NCBI GenBank assembly: GCA_003152315.1
Contig: PLZV01000057.1
Coordinates: 136,065-200,064 of the forward strand
Direction: 5' to 3'
DNA from: Verrucomicrobiota bacterium
Lineage (GTDB): Bacteria > Verrucomicrobiota > Verrucomicrobiia > Palsa-1439
DNA length: 64,000 bases
Part shown: in pieces, positions 1-11,133 of the stretch
How the letters are laid out: the number at the start of each line of letters is the position of its first letter
How positions within the stretch are numbered: position 1 is the stretch's first letter
The notes under the pieces: generated by a model
Seen by the model: only the letters and a program-made list of their open reading frames with translations
Told to the model about the DNA's origin: nothing
Databases searched by the model: none
Translations under genes and position numbers: made by a program

Positions 1-205
1 CAAACAATACTTTAGAAACCACCGTTTGCAAGGCAAATGCGAATTGTCGTTTGACGAAGCAATGGTTACCGGCAAACCCCTATATTCCTTGTTCGGACTG
101 CCTTCATTTGCTACGGTATTTGGTGATGGTGAGCCACGTGTTTGCAAGGCAGGGAACTCATCTTCACAGCCAAACCCAACCGAGCGGAAGGTTAGGAGAG
201 CGCAC

Positions 206-637
206 ATGCAACCAAGTAAGACGCAGAGAATAATAATCCTGTCAGTCATGGTATTCGCCAGCGTAGTCCTGGTGCGCGCGGGCGTGGAGGATGCGTCGAA
301 ATCGCTGGATGGGACGAAATGGAAGATCAAGGCGGTTCCCGACAAGGCGACCGCTGACAAAGGCGGGAAAGTAATTGAGGACGAATGGGTATTCGCCGGC
401 GGCAAATTCATCTCAACGGCCATGGCGCGGGAAGGGTTCAAGCCAGCCACGTATCGATTGGAGACGGAGCCGGGCGAGATTGAGTTTGAGATCGAGCAAT
501 CCAAGGCAGTCAAGGCGACCAACGATGTCGTCATTTGGACAGCCACAATCCAGGGCACAAACGCGACGGGCGGGTTGCAGTGGAAGAAGAAGGTGAACGG
601 CGACTTCCTCTACGATGTCACCGGCACCAAGAAGTAG
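206..637 (+). CDS. Small secreted protein of unknown function
   Basis: The reading frame is open further upstream, but ATG 206 is chosen because AGGAG lies just before it (194-198) and the product then begins with a signal peptide (basic start, then a hydrophobic run to about residue 28, ending near VRAG). The mature part is about 115 residues, rich in Lys, Thr and Glu. It reads like a small beta-rich domain, with alternating strands such as TYRLETEPGEIEFEI and a final GDFLYDVTGTKK. No family is recognised with confidence. It is monocistronic, and the next feature on this strand is a gene remnant. Export is inferred from the N-terminus and the function is unknown. Confidence 0.65.
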   Translation: MQPSKTQRIIILSVMVFASVVLVRAGVEDASKSLDGTKWKIKAVPDKATADKGGKVIEDEWVFAGGKFISTAMAREGFKPATYRLETEPGEIEFEIEQSKAVKATNDVVIWTATIQGTNATGGLQWKKKVNGDFLYDVTGTKK

Positions 638-674
638 GTGACCCGGCACTGACCCGGCGAACGCCGCATCGGCA

Positions 675-906
675 TTTCGGATTATCGGCGTGACGCTTCA
701 GGGCAACGATGTCAGTGTGATATGGGCGACTGCGGGAGGCCGAACCAACGTCGTGCAGGCAACCCCCGACCTGGGTGTGGCGTTATTCTGACGTCAGTTC
801 AAACATCGTCATCTCGGGGAGTGGCGACGCCATTACCAACTACCTCGACTCTGGCGCAGCGACCAACATCCCATTGCGCTTCTACCGCATACGGCTGGTG
901 CCGTAG
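675..906 (+). pseudogene. Frameshifted C-terminal remnant of a surface-type protein
   Basis: Two reading frames together encode one continuous domain tail. Up to about 775 the frame reads VTLQGNDVSVIWATAGG and RTNVVQATPDLG. A one-base shift near 775-780 then continues as SDVSSNIVISGSGD, TNYLDSGAATN and ends RFYRIRLVP followed by a stop at 904-906. The last part matches the tail of the intact gene at 61670-62308 (GPGDLITNM..GGATN..RFYRVR). No start codon or 5' portion remains. It is interpreted as the decayed 3' end of a larger verrucomicrobial surface or secreted protein gene. Confidence 0.6.
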
Positions 907-1013
907 CGGCGGGTGCTGCATTCTGGAGTCAGGTGCCGCGTCAGACTGGCCTGGAGGAGTCCTTACAGCGGACTGCGGACGAACCAAGCAAAGCGCATTT
1001 TCCCTTGAAAACA

Positions 1014-1039
1014 AAGGCCCGGACAAGCGTCCGGGCCTT
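1014..1039 (-). terminator. Intrinsic terminator of the initiator tRNA gene
   Basis: A perfect 11-bp stem (1014-1024 paired with 1029-1039) with a 4-nt loop lies just beyond the 3' end of the tRNA on the minus strand. In that direction it is followed by TGTTTTC, a short U-rich tract. Confidence 0.8.
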
Positions 1040-1045
1040 CATAAT

Positions 1046-1122
<77 letters not shown>

Positions 1123-1153
1123 GTCAAAGTCTGCTGCACCTTAGTGGGGCATT

Positions 1154-1179
1154 GCGGGTACGTCAAGCACGCGTTTCAG
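1154..1179. repeat. 26-bp direct repeat, copy 1
   Basis: An exact 26-bp match (starting GCGGGTACGTCAAGCACG) to 1757-1782. The other copy covers the last codon and stop of ftsB. The two copies bracket about 580 bp that holds the repeat modules at 1274-1668. Confidence 0.9.
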
Positions 1180-1273
1180 GGGGTGGTGTCCTCATTTGGC
1201 CTTGAGCGAGCGATGGTTCTGATAGGACGGGACGGCTACACCGGGAAGCGATTTTCGCTCGTGTATCGGCAGG

Positions 1274-1319
1274 CGATAATTTTGCTGGACACGGTGTATT
1301 AGAAGGGGTATAGTCGGCG
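1274..1319 (+). repeat. Promoter-like module associated with the 145-bp repeat
   Basis: The segment contains ATAATTTTGCTGGACACGGT, then GTATTAG and GGGGTATAGT. Related segments lie at 18366-18412 (TAATTTAGCTGGACGGCGTA, later GGGGTATGAT) and, on the minus strand, at 61350-61377. In each case the module lies a few hundred bases or less upstream of a 145-bp repeat in the same orientation. The TATAGT/TATGAT end resembles a -10 element, but promoter activity is only inferred. Confidence 0.5.
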
Positions 1320-1371
1320 CCAGTTCTTTGACATCCGTCTTCGCCAAGGTGCAAACACCCCTCACCTCAAT

Positions 1372-1392
1372 CCTCTCCCCCAAGGGGAGAGG
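1372..1392. repeat. Short palindrome, CCTCTCCCC / GGGGAGAGG
   Basis: A 9-bp perfect inverted repeat with a 3-nt centre, inside the insert between the 26-bp direct repeats. It resembles dispersed hairpin repeats, and no gene is associated with it. Confidence 0.6.
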
Positions 1393-1461
1393 AAGAGACA
1401 AGCCACCGTCGCGGGGGGGGCGAGCCTACTTCGCGAGGACGCTTCCTCCTTCGCCAAGGCT

Positions 1462-1490
1462 TCCGCCGCCCCGCTTTGCGCTATGGCGGA
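1462..1490. repeat. REP-like palindrome TCCGCC...GGCGGA
   Basis: TCCGCC (1462-1467) and GGCGGA (1485-1490) flank a GC-rich centre. Related copies lie at 43927-43955 and 61400-61425, each close to a copy of the 145-bp repeat. It is probably a small extragenic palindromic repeat. Confidence 0.5.
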
Positions 1491-1523
1491 CGAGTCGGCG
1501 GGCAGGTCGAAGGCCAAGAAGGA

Positions 1524-1668
1524 CCCCCTATATATGTTTCTACGAAACGAACCCACCGTTTTTGCGGACGATTTTTTGTGTATCATCCATATTGAAAGAT
1601 ACTTATGTCGTTTGCAGAGTTGGTTTGCAGGTGGGTTCGTTTTGGAAAACGAACCCAAAATAGGGGGG
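1524..1668 (+). repeat. 145-bp dispersed repeat, copy A
   Basis: The element begins with CCCCCTATA and ends with TAGGGGGG. Inside the left end is GAAACGAACCCA. Near the right end is a perfect 12-bp hairpin (1632-1643 with 1646-1657, TGGGTTCGTTTT / AAAACGAACCCA). Copy B at 18497-18641 has the same length and ends, and copies C (about 43771-43905) and D (about 61041-61184) are inverted relatives. It also has short open frames whose translation contains RNEP and ENEP, but the middle diverges between copies and there is no ribosome-binding site, so a protein-coding role is unlikely. Confidence 0.8.
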
Positions 1669-1756
1669 TAAAAGGGGCCCGGGAAGCGAGTTAGGGGTGG
1701 AAATTGCCGCGAAAACCGCGTCGTGGTGTATCAGTTGCGCCTGAAAATACGCTGGC

Positions 1757-1782
1757 GCGGGTACGTCAAGCACGCGTTTCAG
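1757..1782. repeat. 26-bp direct repeat, copy 2 (overlaps ftsB 3' end)
   Basis: Exact match to 1154-1179. This copy includes the final codon and stop codon of ftsB (minus strand), so it is probably the ancestral copy and 1154-1179 the duplicate. Confidence 0.9.
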
Positions 1783-2102
1783 CGGCGTGGAGCCGCGGTT
1801 GTCGGGGGTGCTTCAAAGCGGAAGATGACTTCGTTGGGGCGGGCCAGATTCAGTTTGTTGCGGGCGGTCCGTTCGATGAAGCTGGAATCGGTTTTCAAGG
1901 CTTCGATCTCGGTCTTTTGCTTTTTCTCGAGGGTCTCTTGCTGTTCGATTTCGCGGTCGAGCCGCGCGATGTCCTGTTGCATTTCATGCCGTTGCTGCAA
2001 GAGGGGCACGAAAAGCAGGGCGATCCCGCAACCGACAATCGCCACGAAGACAAAGAATCCGAGTGACTGCAGTTTGCCCCAGAGGACTGACGGCCAGCTC
2101 AT
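1779..2102 (-). CDS. ftsB: FtsB/DivIC-type septum formation initiator
   Basis: A 107-aa protein with a short cytoplasmic start, one membrane span at about residues 15-35 (LGFFVFVAIVGCGIALLFV), then a continuous coiled coil (about 38-75, RHEMQQDIARLDREIEQQE) and a tail with NKLNLARPNEVIF. That order, size and the ARP.E.IF ending are typical of the DivIC/FtsB family, which joins FtsL and FtsQ in the divisome. It lies 3 bp downstream of enolase on the same strand, an arrangement common in bacteria, so it is probably cotranscribed. The C-terminus is Ala/Pro-rich. Its stop codon sits inside the 26-bp direct repeat. Confidence 0.85.
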   Translation of the reverse strand: MSWPSVLWGKLQSLGFFVFVAIVGCGIALLFVPLLQQRHEMQQDIARLDREIEQQETLEKKQKTEIEALKTDSSFIERTARNKLNLARPNEVIFRFEAPPTTAAPRR

Positions 2103-2105
2103 CGC

Positions 2106-4662
<2,557 letters not shown>

Positions 4663-4757
4663 ACGGAGTGGAAGCGTGTTCGAACTTCGATTTGCACGTT
4701 GGCTGACCTTGACAGGGTTTCGTTCTGAGACCTAGGATGCGGTGTGGAGAAAATGCC

Positions 4758-5231
4758 ATGGCGTTAGTCCAATGTCCCGAATGTGGAAAAGAGGTTTCGT
4801 CTGAAGCACCGACCTGCCCGTCCTGCGGATTTCCCGTGGCGGCGAAAGTGGCGGCGCAGTCGAAACCGGCACCGGATACGGTGTTGGCGGAGGTGAGGCC
4901 GTCGTGGTGGAAGTTTTTCTGGTTGCTGGTCTTTTTTTGGCTGATTATACCGCTGATTGTGGCCTGGGGCCGACGGGCTTCGTTGAAACTGCGCATCTAT
5001 CCGGGCCGCATCACGCTGGAGCGGGGACTTTTCTCCAAATCCTACCGGGAATTTGATGCGCGTGACATCCGCTCGGTCGAGATTGACCAGGGTATCATGG
5101 CAAGGCTGGTTGGTATCGGTGACCTGACCATTTCCACGGCGGCCACGGTTGACCCGGACGAGGAGATCGAAGGCATTCCCCATCCGAAAGCCGTTCGTGA
5201 CCTGATCCTGGCGCAGCGACAGAGCCAGTAA
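4758..5231 (+). CDS. Zinc-ribbon membrane protein with bacterial PH domain
   Basis: The 157-aa product starts with a zinc ribbon (CPECGKEVSSEAPTCPSCGF, two CxxC pairs, about residues 6-25), continues through a Lys/Pro linker, then a hydrophobic hairpin (WWKFFWLLVFFWLIIPLIVAW). It ends in a bPH_2-like domain (LRIYPGRITLERGLFSKSYREFDARDIRSVEI) of the YdbS/YdbT kind. ATG 4758 is preferred over the in-frame ATG 4737 because GGAGA lies 8-10 nt upstream and the ribbon then starts at once. It probably sits in the cytoplasmic membrane; its role is unknown. It is convergent with the next gene. Confidence 0.75.
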   Translation: MALVQCPECGKEVSSEAPTCPSCGFPVAAKVAAQSKPAPDTVLAEVRPSWWKFFWLLVFFWLIIPLIVAWGRRASLKLRIYPGRITLERGLFSKSYREFDARDIRSVEIDQGIMARLVGIGDLTISTAATVDPDEEIEGIPHPKAVRDLILAQRQSQ

Positions 5232-5241
5232 CTCACACCGT

Positions 5242-6276
5242 TCAATCCTTCACGTTCACGGCGCGATGCTCGCGTGCCGACTCCAGCAGCGACTCGATTG
5301 TGCGCATGTTGCCGCGCGAATCGCGCTCGGCATCGACCGCCGGCGGAAACTGGGGCGCATGACCCTCGCGCACGCAGTGGCAGAAGTGTTTTAGCTCCAG
5401 CGCGAACGGTGCGAGGACGTGCTGGGGAACAGCGGGTGTTTCGATGCGGATGGTTTCCGTCTTACCTTGTCGCGTCAGGTGCAGTTCGGCGGGCCAGAAC
5501 GGCGGCGACCACGGATTGGGAACCAGCAGGCGGCCTTCCGTCCCGATGATCTCCGCGGCGTAAGAAGGTTCGGATTCCATGCTGCAGACGAAGTGGGCCG
5601 AGACGCCTCCGGCGAATTGCAGGCTTCCGCTCAGCGTCAGGTCGACACCAGTGTCCTCGTCGAAATGGGCGTAGGCTTCGACGCGCTGTGGCTCGGCGTC
5701 GGCGAAGAAGCGGGAGAAGTTCACACAGTAGCAGCCGATGTCCATCAACGCGCCACCGCCGGCATCGCGCCAGAAGCGTGGATTACCGTGCTCGCGTCCC
5801 TGAGCGGCGCGATGGGAGCGAATGTACACGACGCGGCCGATTTCGCCGGCGACCACGCGGCGTTTGGCTTCCGCCATTTGCGGGTGAAACCGGTACATGA
5901 AGCCTTCCATGAGCCAGCGCTGGCTCGCGTCCGCGGCGGCAAACATCTTCTCGACCTCCGCACTGGAGCAGGCGAGGGGTTTCTCGCAAAGAACGTGTTT
6001 GCCCGCTTCGAGTGCGCGCACCGTCCACTCACAATGCAAACCGTTGTGCAGGGCGTTGATGATGACATCGATCTCGGGATCATGGATGAGGGATTCGTAA
6101 TTCGGATGGGCGCGAGAGACGTGCCGCTTGTTGGCGGCGACACGGGCGCGTTCCCCGTCGCGGCTGGCGACGGCCATCAGGACTGCCTCGTCAATTAATT
6201 GGAAGGCGTCGGCGAATTTGCCAAACATCCAGCCCGTGCCCAGAATGCCGCAGCGGAGCTTGTTCGTCTTCCCCAC
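5242..6276 (-). CDS. Gfo/Idh/MocA-family NAD(P)-dependent oxidoreductase
   Basis: A 344-aa protein, full family length. The Rossmann fold opens with CGILGTGWMFGKFADA, followed by the NALHNGLH segment, and EKPLACS with the catalytic Lys. The C-terminal alpha/beta domain carries RFWRDAGGGALMDIGCYCVN, with the conserved Asp of this family. It most resembles the trans-1,2-dihydrobenzene-1,2-diol/xylose dehydrogenase branch; the substrate is presumably a sugar or cyclic polyol and cannot be assigned. There is no twin-arginine signal, so it is cytosolic, unlike many planctomycete/verrucomicrobial relatives. It is divergent from the following DUF4149 gene. Confidence 0.85.
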   Translation of the reverse strand: MGKTNKLRCGILGTGWMFGKFADAFQLIDEAVLMAVASRDGERARVAANKRHVSRAHPNYESLIHDPEIDVIINALHNGLHCEWTVRALEAGKHVLCEKPLACSSAEVEKMFAAADASQRWLMEGFMYRFHPQMAEAKRRVVAGEIGRVVYIRSHRAAQGREHGNPRFWRDAGGGALMDIGCYCVNFSRFFADAEPQRVEAYAHFDEDTGVDLTLSGSLQFAGGVSAHFVCSMESEPSYAAEIIGTEGRLLVPNPWSPPFWPAELHLTRQGKTETIRIETPAVPQHVLAPFALELKHFCHCVREGHAPQFPPAVDAERDSRGNMRTIESLLESAREHRAVNVKD

Positions 6277-6361
6277 GGTAGAGAAGCGTAACGGCGCCCG
6301 TTCGCTTGTAAAGGAGATTGTTTTGACTTCGACGGCAAGCCGTTGTTACGGTGGAGCGGCG

Positions 6362-6847
6362 ATGACACAGGGAGTGAAATGGTTATATCTGGTGACGCTG
6401 GCGGTGTGGATCGGCAGCATCGTATTTTTCAGTTTCGCCGTGGCGCCCACGGTATTCAAGACGCTGAAGCCTGAGGACGCAGCGGCGTTGATTCGGCGGA
6501 TCTTCTCGAAGTATTACCTGATTGGCATCATTTGCGCGGCGGTGAGCATTGTCTGCCTCGGGCTGCTGTTGGCGGATCGGGCGTACAGCCGGTGGCCGGC
6601 GATCCTGAGTTTGCTGTTGGTGGCGGGCATGGGCGGGACGGATTTGTGGCTGCGCCAGGGGGTCATGCCGCACATGAATGACCTGCGCGATCGCCGGGCC
6701 ATGTTTGAATCTTCCGGAAAGCCGCCGGATGAAGCGCTGGACCGGGAATGGAAAGCGCTCCACCGGCTCAGCGTGCAGTTGAACGGAGTGGTATTGCTGT
6801 GCGGGTTGGTATTGGTATTCCTGGTGGTGTACGCCCGGGTGGTCTAG
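6362..6847 (+). CDS. DUF4149 membrane protein
   Basis: A 161-aa protein with four predicted membrane spans: WLYLVTLAVWIGSIVFFSF, YLIGIICAAVSIVCLGLLL, WPAILSLLLVAGMGGT and LNGVVLLCGLVLVFLVVY. The pattern W-G..F.F..APTVF in the first span and F...HRLS..LN.V before the last fits DUF4149 (TMEM205-like). The frame is open upstream, but ATG 6362 has GGAG 8-11 nt before it and starts the hydrophobic segment properly. The function of the family is not established. It is followed 30 bp later by the pullulanase on the same strand. Confidence 0.75.
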   Translation: MTQGVKWLYLVTLAVWIGSIVFFSFAVAPTVFKTLKPEDAAALIRRIFSKYYLIGIICAAVSIVCLGLLLADRAYSRWPAILSLLLVAGMGGTDLWLRQGVMPHMNDLRDRRAMFESSGKPPDEALDREWKALHRLSVQLNGVVLLCGLVLVFLVVYARVV

Positions 6848-6877
6848 GTAGTATTCGTAATTGAAGGAATCTCCATC

Positions 6878-9847
6878 GTGAACGAACAGACTCGCTCTTC
6901 CAGCCGTTGTGTTAAACCGCTTTTTTCGACGCGAATCAAGTCGCTCCTCCCGTTGATCGTCCTCATCGGGTCCCTAGGCGGAAGTATTTCCGCCGAGAAT
7001 GCGGCGAAGTTTTTACCGCCGCCGCTGCCTCGGGGCGGGGTGGTTGCGACTGTCGATGTTACACCGCCGTCAGATAATGTCGGGCGAAAGATATTTGCGG
7101 GGTTGAAGCGGGACGGGCGGATTGTGGCGCGTGGTGAGGCGACGGTCCCGACAAACGGAAATGCGACGGTGAAAATCGAGGCAATGGAGGTGACGCAGAC
7201 CCTGCCGGATGGCGACTACGAACTCTGGCTCACGATCAACCGGGATGGGTTGGAGTCCTGTTATCCGAGCTACGGTGATTTGTTCGTGAGCCAGAAGTGG
7301 GTCATGCAGAAGATGTCGTCGGCGAAGATGCTGACCGATCCGTCGATGTGGAAGGAACGCAAACTTTCGAAACACGAGAACCTCATCACGGTCCATTATC
7401 ATCGGTACGATGAGGATTATGACAACGTCAGCGTCTGGACATGGGACGCGCATGAGAAACGGACGCCCGCGCAGAATGAGATTTTCGAGGTGGGTCGCGA
7501 TGATTATGGGCCGATCCTGCAATTCGACCGCGCTGATTACGGCGAGAAAGGCGATTCGGACAAGATCGGTTTGGTCGCGCGCATGGCGGGCGATTGGAAC
7601 CGCAAGGACGGTGACGACAAATTTTGGGCGCCGGACATGGGCCATGACGTTTATCTGGTCGGCGGCGAGAACCGCGCGTGGGCGCAGCCGCCGGACATAA
7701 GTTCGCGCGTGGTCAGCGCGTCCATCGACGCGCCGAATCGGATTGTCGTTGGGATGTCGCGGCGGGTGAACCAAAGCGACGTGATGCCGGACAAGATCAC
7801 CATCACCGACGACCAGAAAGGGAAACAATCTCCCACAGTGACGCGACTTCTTTCCCACGACGGGAAGGCGACGGCGAACGAGGTCGAGTTGACCATCAAC
7901 GCGCCGCTGGACGTTGTGCGGCGTGCTTACGAGGTGAAGGTACGGGGTTTCGGCGCCAGCGTGCGCCTGGTGCCGCGGGCGATCCTGGCGGACACGAACA
8001 TGTTTTTTGACGGCGCGGCGGTGCTGGGGGCGACGTACACAGCCGAGGGCACGACATTCCGTGTTTTTGCGCCGACCGCGCGCGCGGTGCAGGTGGTCAT
8101 TTACAATCAGGCGACGGGCAACAAGGGACGCACGGTGCGGGCGATGCACGCAACGGGCAAGGGCATCTGGGAGGGGAAGGTGACGGGCAATCTGGAAGGT
8201 CGGTTCTACCTCTACAAACCCGCGGGCGAAGGTTTTGCGCCGGATCGGGAAGCGCTCGACATTTATTGCGTCAACGCCGTCAACAGCAGCGCGCGCGCGC
8301 GGATCACGGATTTATCGAAGACGAATCCGCCGGGGTGGGAGAAGGCCAAAACGGGGCCGGTGCTGGATTCGCCGGTGGACATGGTGGTGTACGAAATGCA
8401 CGTGCGCGATTTCACGATCGCGGAGAACTCGGGCGTGGAGCACAAGGGGAAGTATCTCGGGTTCACCGAGTCGGGCACGCATTTGCCGGGGGATGCGGCG
8501 ATCAAGACGGGGCTGGATAGTCTCACGGAGTTGGGGGTGACGCACGTGCAGTTGCTGCCGGTGCAGGATTTTGAGAACGACGAGGCGAGCACGAACTATA
8601 ACTGGGGTTACGTGACGAGCGCCTACAACTCACCCGAAGGTTGGTATGCGACGGGTATCAACGACGATAGCCGCATCCGCGAGCTGAAGCAGCTCATCGC
8701 GGCACTGCACGGGCGCGGCATCGGCGTGATCCTGGACGTGGTCTATAACCACACGGCGAACTCAACGTCCTTCAATGCGCTCGTCCCGCATTATTACTAC
8801 CGCTACCAGCCCGACGGCCGGCTCTCGAACGATTCGGGGTGCGGCAACGATTTTTGCAGCGAAGCGCCGATGGCCCGCAAATACATTGTCGATACGCTGA
8901 AGTACTGGACGCGGGAGTACGGCGTCGACGGGTACCGTTTCGATATCATGGACTTGATCGATCTGGATACGATGAAGGAGGTTGAACAGGAACTGCGCGT
9001 GATCAACCCGCACATCGTCCTCTACGGCGAAGCGTGGACGGGCACGAGCTTGCCGGCCGGGCTGAAGTCGACGAACAAAGAGAACATCCGCGGCACGCAC
9101 CTCGGCGGGTTCAACGACAACATCCGCGACGCATTCGTCGGATCGCACTACGACAAGAACAAGAGCGCCTTCATCCAGAACGGCTCCGGGATTGAAAATG
9201 TGAAGCACGGGATCGAGGGAAACTGGCGCGATTGGGCGCCCACGCCCGCACAGGCCATCAATTATCTTAGTTGCCATGACAACCTGGTCATCTGGGACAA
9301 ACTCAAGCTCTCCAGGCCGGGCGCCACCGAGGCGGAGATGAAAGAGATGATGAAGCTGGGTTACTTCATGTTGCTCACGTCGCAGGGAGTGCCGTTCCTG
9401 CACGGCGGCGAGGAATTTGCCCGCACGAAATTTGGTAACGACAACAGTTACAATGCGGCCGACAGCATCAACGAAGTCGATTGGTCCCTGAAGAAAAAGA
9501 ATTACGATCTCTTCACCTACACGCGCGACCTGATTGCGTTGCGCAAGGCGCACCCCGTCTTTCGCCTCCGCGCCAAAGAACAGATCGCCGCGTGGCTGAA
9601 GTTCCATGATACGACCAATCCCGGCACGGTGATGTTCACGCTCGATCCCGGCAGCGTGGCGGGCGAGAGTTGGAAACATGTTTGCGTGATGGCGAATAGC
9701 GCCGACGTCACGAGTTCAGATTTTACGCTCCCCGCTGGCCAATGGCGCGTGGCCCTCGACGCCAACGGCGCGGTCAAAGACGAGCGCGTTGTGGAAGGCA
9801 CGGTGCACGTGCGGTACAAGTCGGGGATGATTCTGTATCAGCCGTAG
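6878..9847 (+). CDS. pulA: Secreted type I pullulanase (GH13)
   Basis: A 989-aa exported debranching enzyme that hydrolyses alpha-1,6 links in pullulan, glycogen or starch. The start is GTG 6878 with GAAGGA upstream. A signal peptide covers about residues 20-40 (LLPLIVLIGSLGGSISAE). A CBM41-type starch-binding domain follows (LITVHYHRYDEDYDNVSVWTW, about 166-280), then a linker domain and a CBM48-like E-set (TTFRVFAPTARAVQVVIY, about 392-475). The GH13 barrel has all four conserved regions: DVVYNHT (about 620), GYRFDIMDL with the nucleophile Asp (about 688), LYGEAW with the acid Glu (about 718), and YLSCHDN (about 800). YNWGY, diagnostic of pullulanase, is present, but the usual DP after it is VT here. 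Confidence 0.92.
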   Translation: MNEQTRSSSRCVKPLFSTRIKSLLPLIVLIGSLGGSISAENAAKFLPPPLPRGGVVATVDVTPPSDNVGRKIFAGLKRDGRIVARGEATVPTNGNATVKIEAMEVTQTLPDGDYELWLTINRDGLESCYPSYGDLFVSQKWVMQKMSSAKMLTDPSMWKERKLSKHENLITVHYHRYDEDYDNVSVWTWDAHEKRTPAQNEIFEVGRDDYGPILQFDRADYGEKGDSDKIGLVARMAGDWNRKDGDDKFWAPDMGHDVYLVGGENRAWAQPPDISSRVVSASIDAPNRIVVGMSRRVNQSDVMPDKITITDDQKGKQSPTVTRLLSHDGKATANEVELTINAPLDVVRRAYEVKVRGFGASVRLVPRAILADTNMFFDGAAVLGATYTAEGTTFRVFAPTARAVQVVIYNQATGNKGRTVRAMHATGKGIWEGKVTGNLEGRFYLYKPAGEGFAPDREALDIYCVNAVNSSARARITDLSKTNPPGWEKAKTGPVLDSPVDMVVYEMHVRDFTIAENSGVEHKGKYLGFTESGTHLPGDAAIKTGLDSLTELGVTHVQLLPVQDFENDEASTNYNWGYVTSAYNSPEGWYATGINDDSRIRELKQLIAALHGRGIGVILDVVYNHTANSTSFNALVPHYYYRYQPDGRLSNDSGCGNDFCSEAPMARKYIVDTLKYWTREYGVDGYRFDIMDLIDLDTMKEVEQELRVINPHIVLYGEAWTGTSLPAGLKSTNKENIRGTHLGGFNDNIRDAFVGSHYDKNKSAFIQNGSGIENVKHGIEGNWRDWAPTPAQAINYLSCHDNLVIWDKLKLSRPGATEAEMKEMMKLGYFMLLTSQGVPFLHGGEEFARTKFGNDNSYNAADSINEVDWSLKKKNYDLFTYTRDLIALRKAHPVFRLRAKEQIAAWLKFHDTTNPGTVMFTLDPGSVAGESWKHVCVMANSADVTSSDFTLPAGQWRVALDANGAVKDERVVEGTVHVRYKSGMILYQP

Positions 9848-9919
9848 TGGGCGGCCCTATATCGTTTCGCCAAAAGAAGCGTTGCAACGGTCTTGCGACG
9901 GCATAGTATCGCACCCACG

Positions 9920-10987
9920 ATGAATCTCGTCCGCTTTCTCCGCCCCGCGCTTCTCGTTGCGTTCATTGCCATTGCTCTATCCCAGAAAAGCGCCACGGCG
10001 TCAGGCGGCCCGGATGCGGACGCTGATGTCATGGAGGGTATGAAGCTCTCGGAGGATGAGGCGCAGCAACTCGAAGAGACGCTCAAGCACAAGCCCGACG
10101 ACCTCTCCATTCGCACCAAGCTCCTCGGCTATTACTTCAGCCGACATCAACGCTCCGAGTGGATCGATGGTATTCGCGAACGAGAGGTGCTCTGGATCAT
10201 CCAACATCATCCGGAATCCCGGATTGCCGGGCTGCCCTATGCCCAATTTGATGTAATTTCCAGCGCGTCGGCCTATCAAAAGGGCGCCACGCTTTGGAAA
10301 CAGCAAGTCGCCACCCACACCAACGAGCCACCCGTCCTGCGCAACGCCGCCAACTTCTTCATGCTTCATGACCGCACCGTTGCGGAAGACCTCCTGAAAA
10401 AAGGCGCGGCGCTCGAACCTCAGAACCCGGAATGGCCCAGGGCGCTCGGTCACCTCTATCTCCTCGGAATTAGAAGGAAGACCCCGGAGGAGGTGAAGCT
10501 CGCTGACGCTGCTGCGCTCCTTCAATACGAACGCGCCTTTGCCCTCACACCGGAAGCTTACAAATCCTACCTATTCAAAGACCTGGCCAAGACCGCGTTC
10601 GATGCCGGCGAAACCAACAAAGCTGGAAAGTATGCCGAACAGATGCTGCAGGAGGCGAGTTTACAGAAAAAGGACTGGAACCGCGGCAACGGCATCTTTT
10701 TTGGCAACCTCATCCTCGGTCGACTGGCGCTGGAAGGCGGCGACATCGAGCAGGCCAAACACTTCCTGATCGAAGCCGGCAAGACGCCCGGCTCGCCCCA
10801 GCTGAATTCCTTCGGTCCCAACATGACGCTGGCCAAAGGATTACTCGAGAAAGGCCAAACGGAAGTTGTCCTCGAATACTTCGAGCTCTGCGCGAAATTC
10901 TGGCGGTACCAACCCCGGCTCGGTGAGTGGACCGCCGCCGTGAAGCAAGGCACCATCCCCGACTTCGGTGCAAATTTGGATTACTGA
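9920..10987 (+). CDS. Exported TPR-like repeat protein
   Basis: ATG 9920 is preferred over an in-frame start 27 nt upstream because the product then opens with a clean signal peptide (NLVRFLRPALLVAFIAIALS...ATA). The 355-aa product is helical with tetratricopeptide-like pairs: KPDDLSIRTKLLGYYF, EPPVLRNAANFFMLHDRTVAEDLLKKGAALEPQNPEWPRALGHLYLLG and ILGRLALEGGDIEQAKHFLIEAG. It ends GTIPDFGANLDY. A decayed copy of exactly this 3' end lies at 13440-13522. It probably acts as a periplasmic scaffold; no enzymatic motif is seen. Confidence 0.7.
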   Translation: MNLVRFLRPALLVAFIAIALSQKSATASGGPDADADVMEGMKLSEDEAQQLEETLKHKPDDLSIRTKLLGYYFSRHQRSEWIDGIREREVLWIIQHHPESRIAGLPYAQFDVISSASAYQKGATLWKQQVATHTNEPPVLRNAANFFMLHDRTVAEDLLKKGAALEPQNPEWPRALGHLYLLGIRRKTPEEVKLADAAALLQYERAFALTPEAYKSYLFKDLAKTAFDAGETNKAGKYAEQMLQEASLQKKDWNRGNGIFFGNLILGRLALEGGDIEQAKHFLIEAGKTPGSPQLNSFGPNMTLAKGLLEKGQTEVVLEYFELCAKFWRYQPRLGEWTAAVKQGTIPDFGANLDY

Positions 10988-11133
10988 CCGGGTGACGGAC
11001 GGAGATTCACCGCGAAAACACGAAGGGCGCGAGGCTGTTGGTAGTGGTCAGATGCGTGAATGTACGGTCCCCATCGTCCTTCACGACAGCCGCCGATCTG
11101 TAAGCTCGCCGTATCAGCGGCGAATGCTTCAGT

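Noticed and set aside
1..205. Upstream extension of the first gene from position 26
   Set aside because: The extension lacks a ribosome-binding site and would bury the signal peptide; ATG 206 has AGGAG.
1328..1671. Short ORFs across the 145-bp repeat containing RNEP and ENEP
   Set aside because: Not conserved in frame between copies, no ribosome-binding sites, and the conserved parts are the inverted arms. Better explained as a structured repeat.
7070..8149. A 359-codon minus-strand frame
   Set aside because: Antisense to the pullulanase gene; Arg/His/Val-rich translation with no recognisable motif and no ribosome-binding site.
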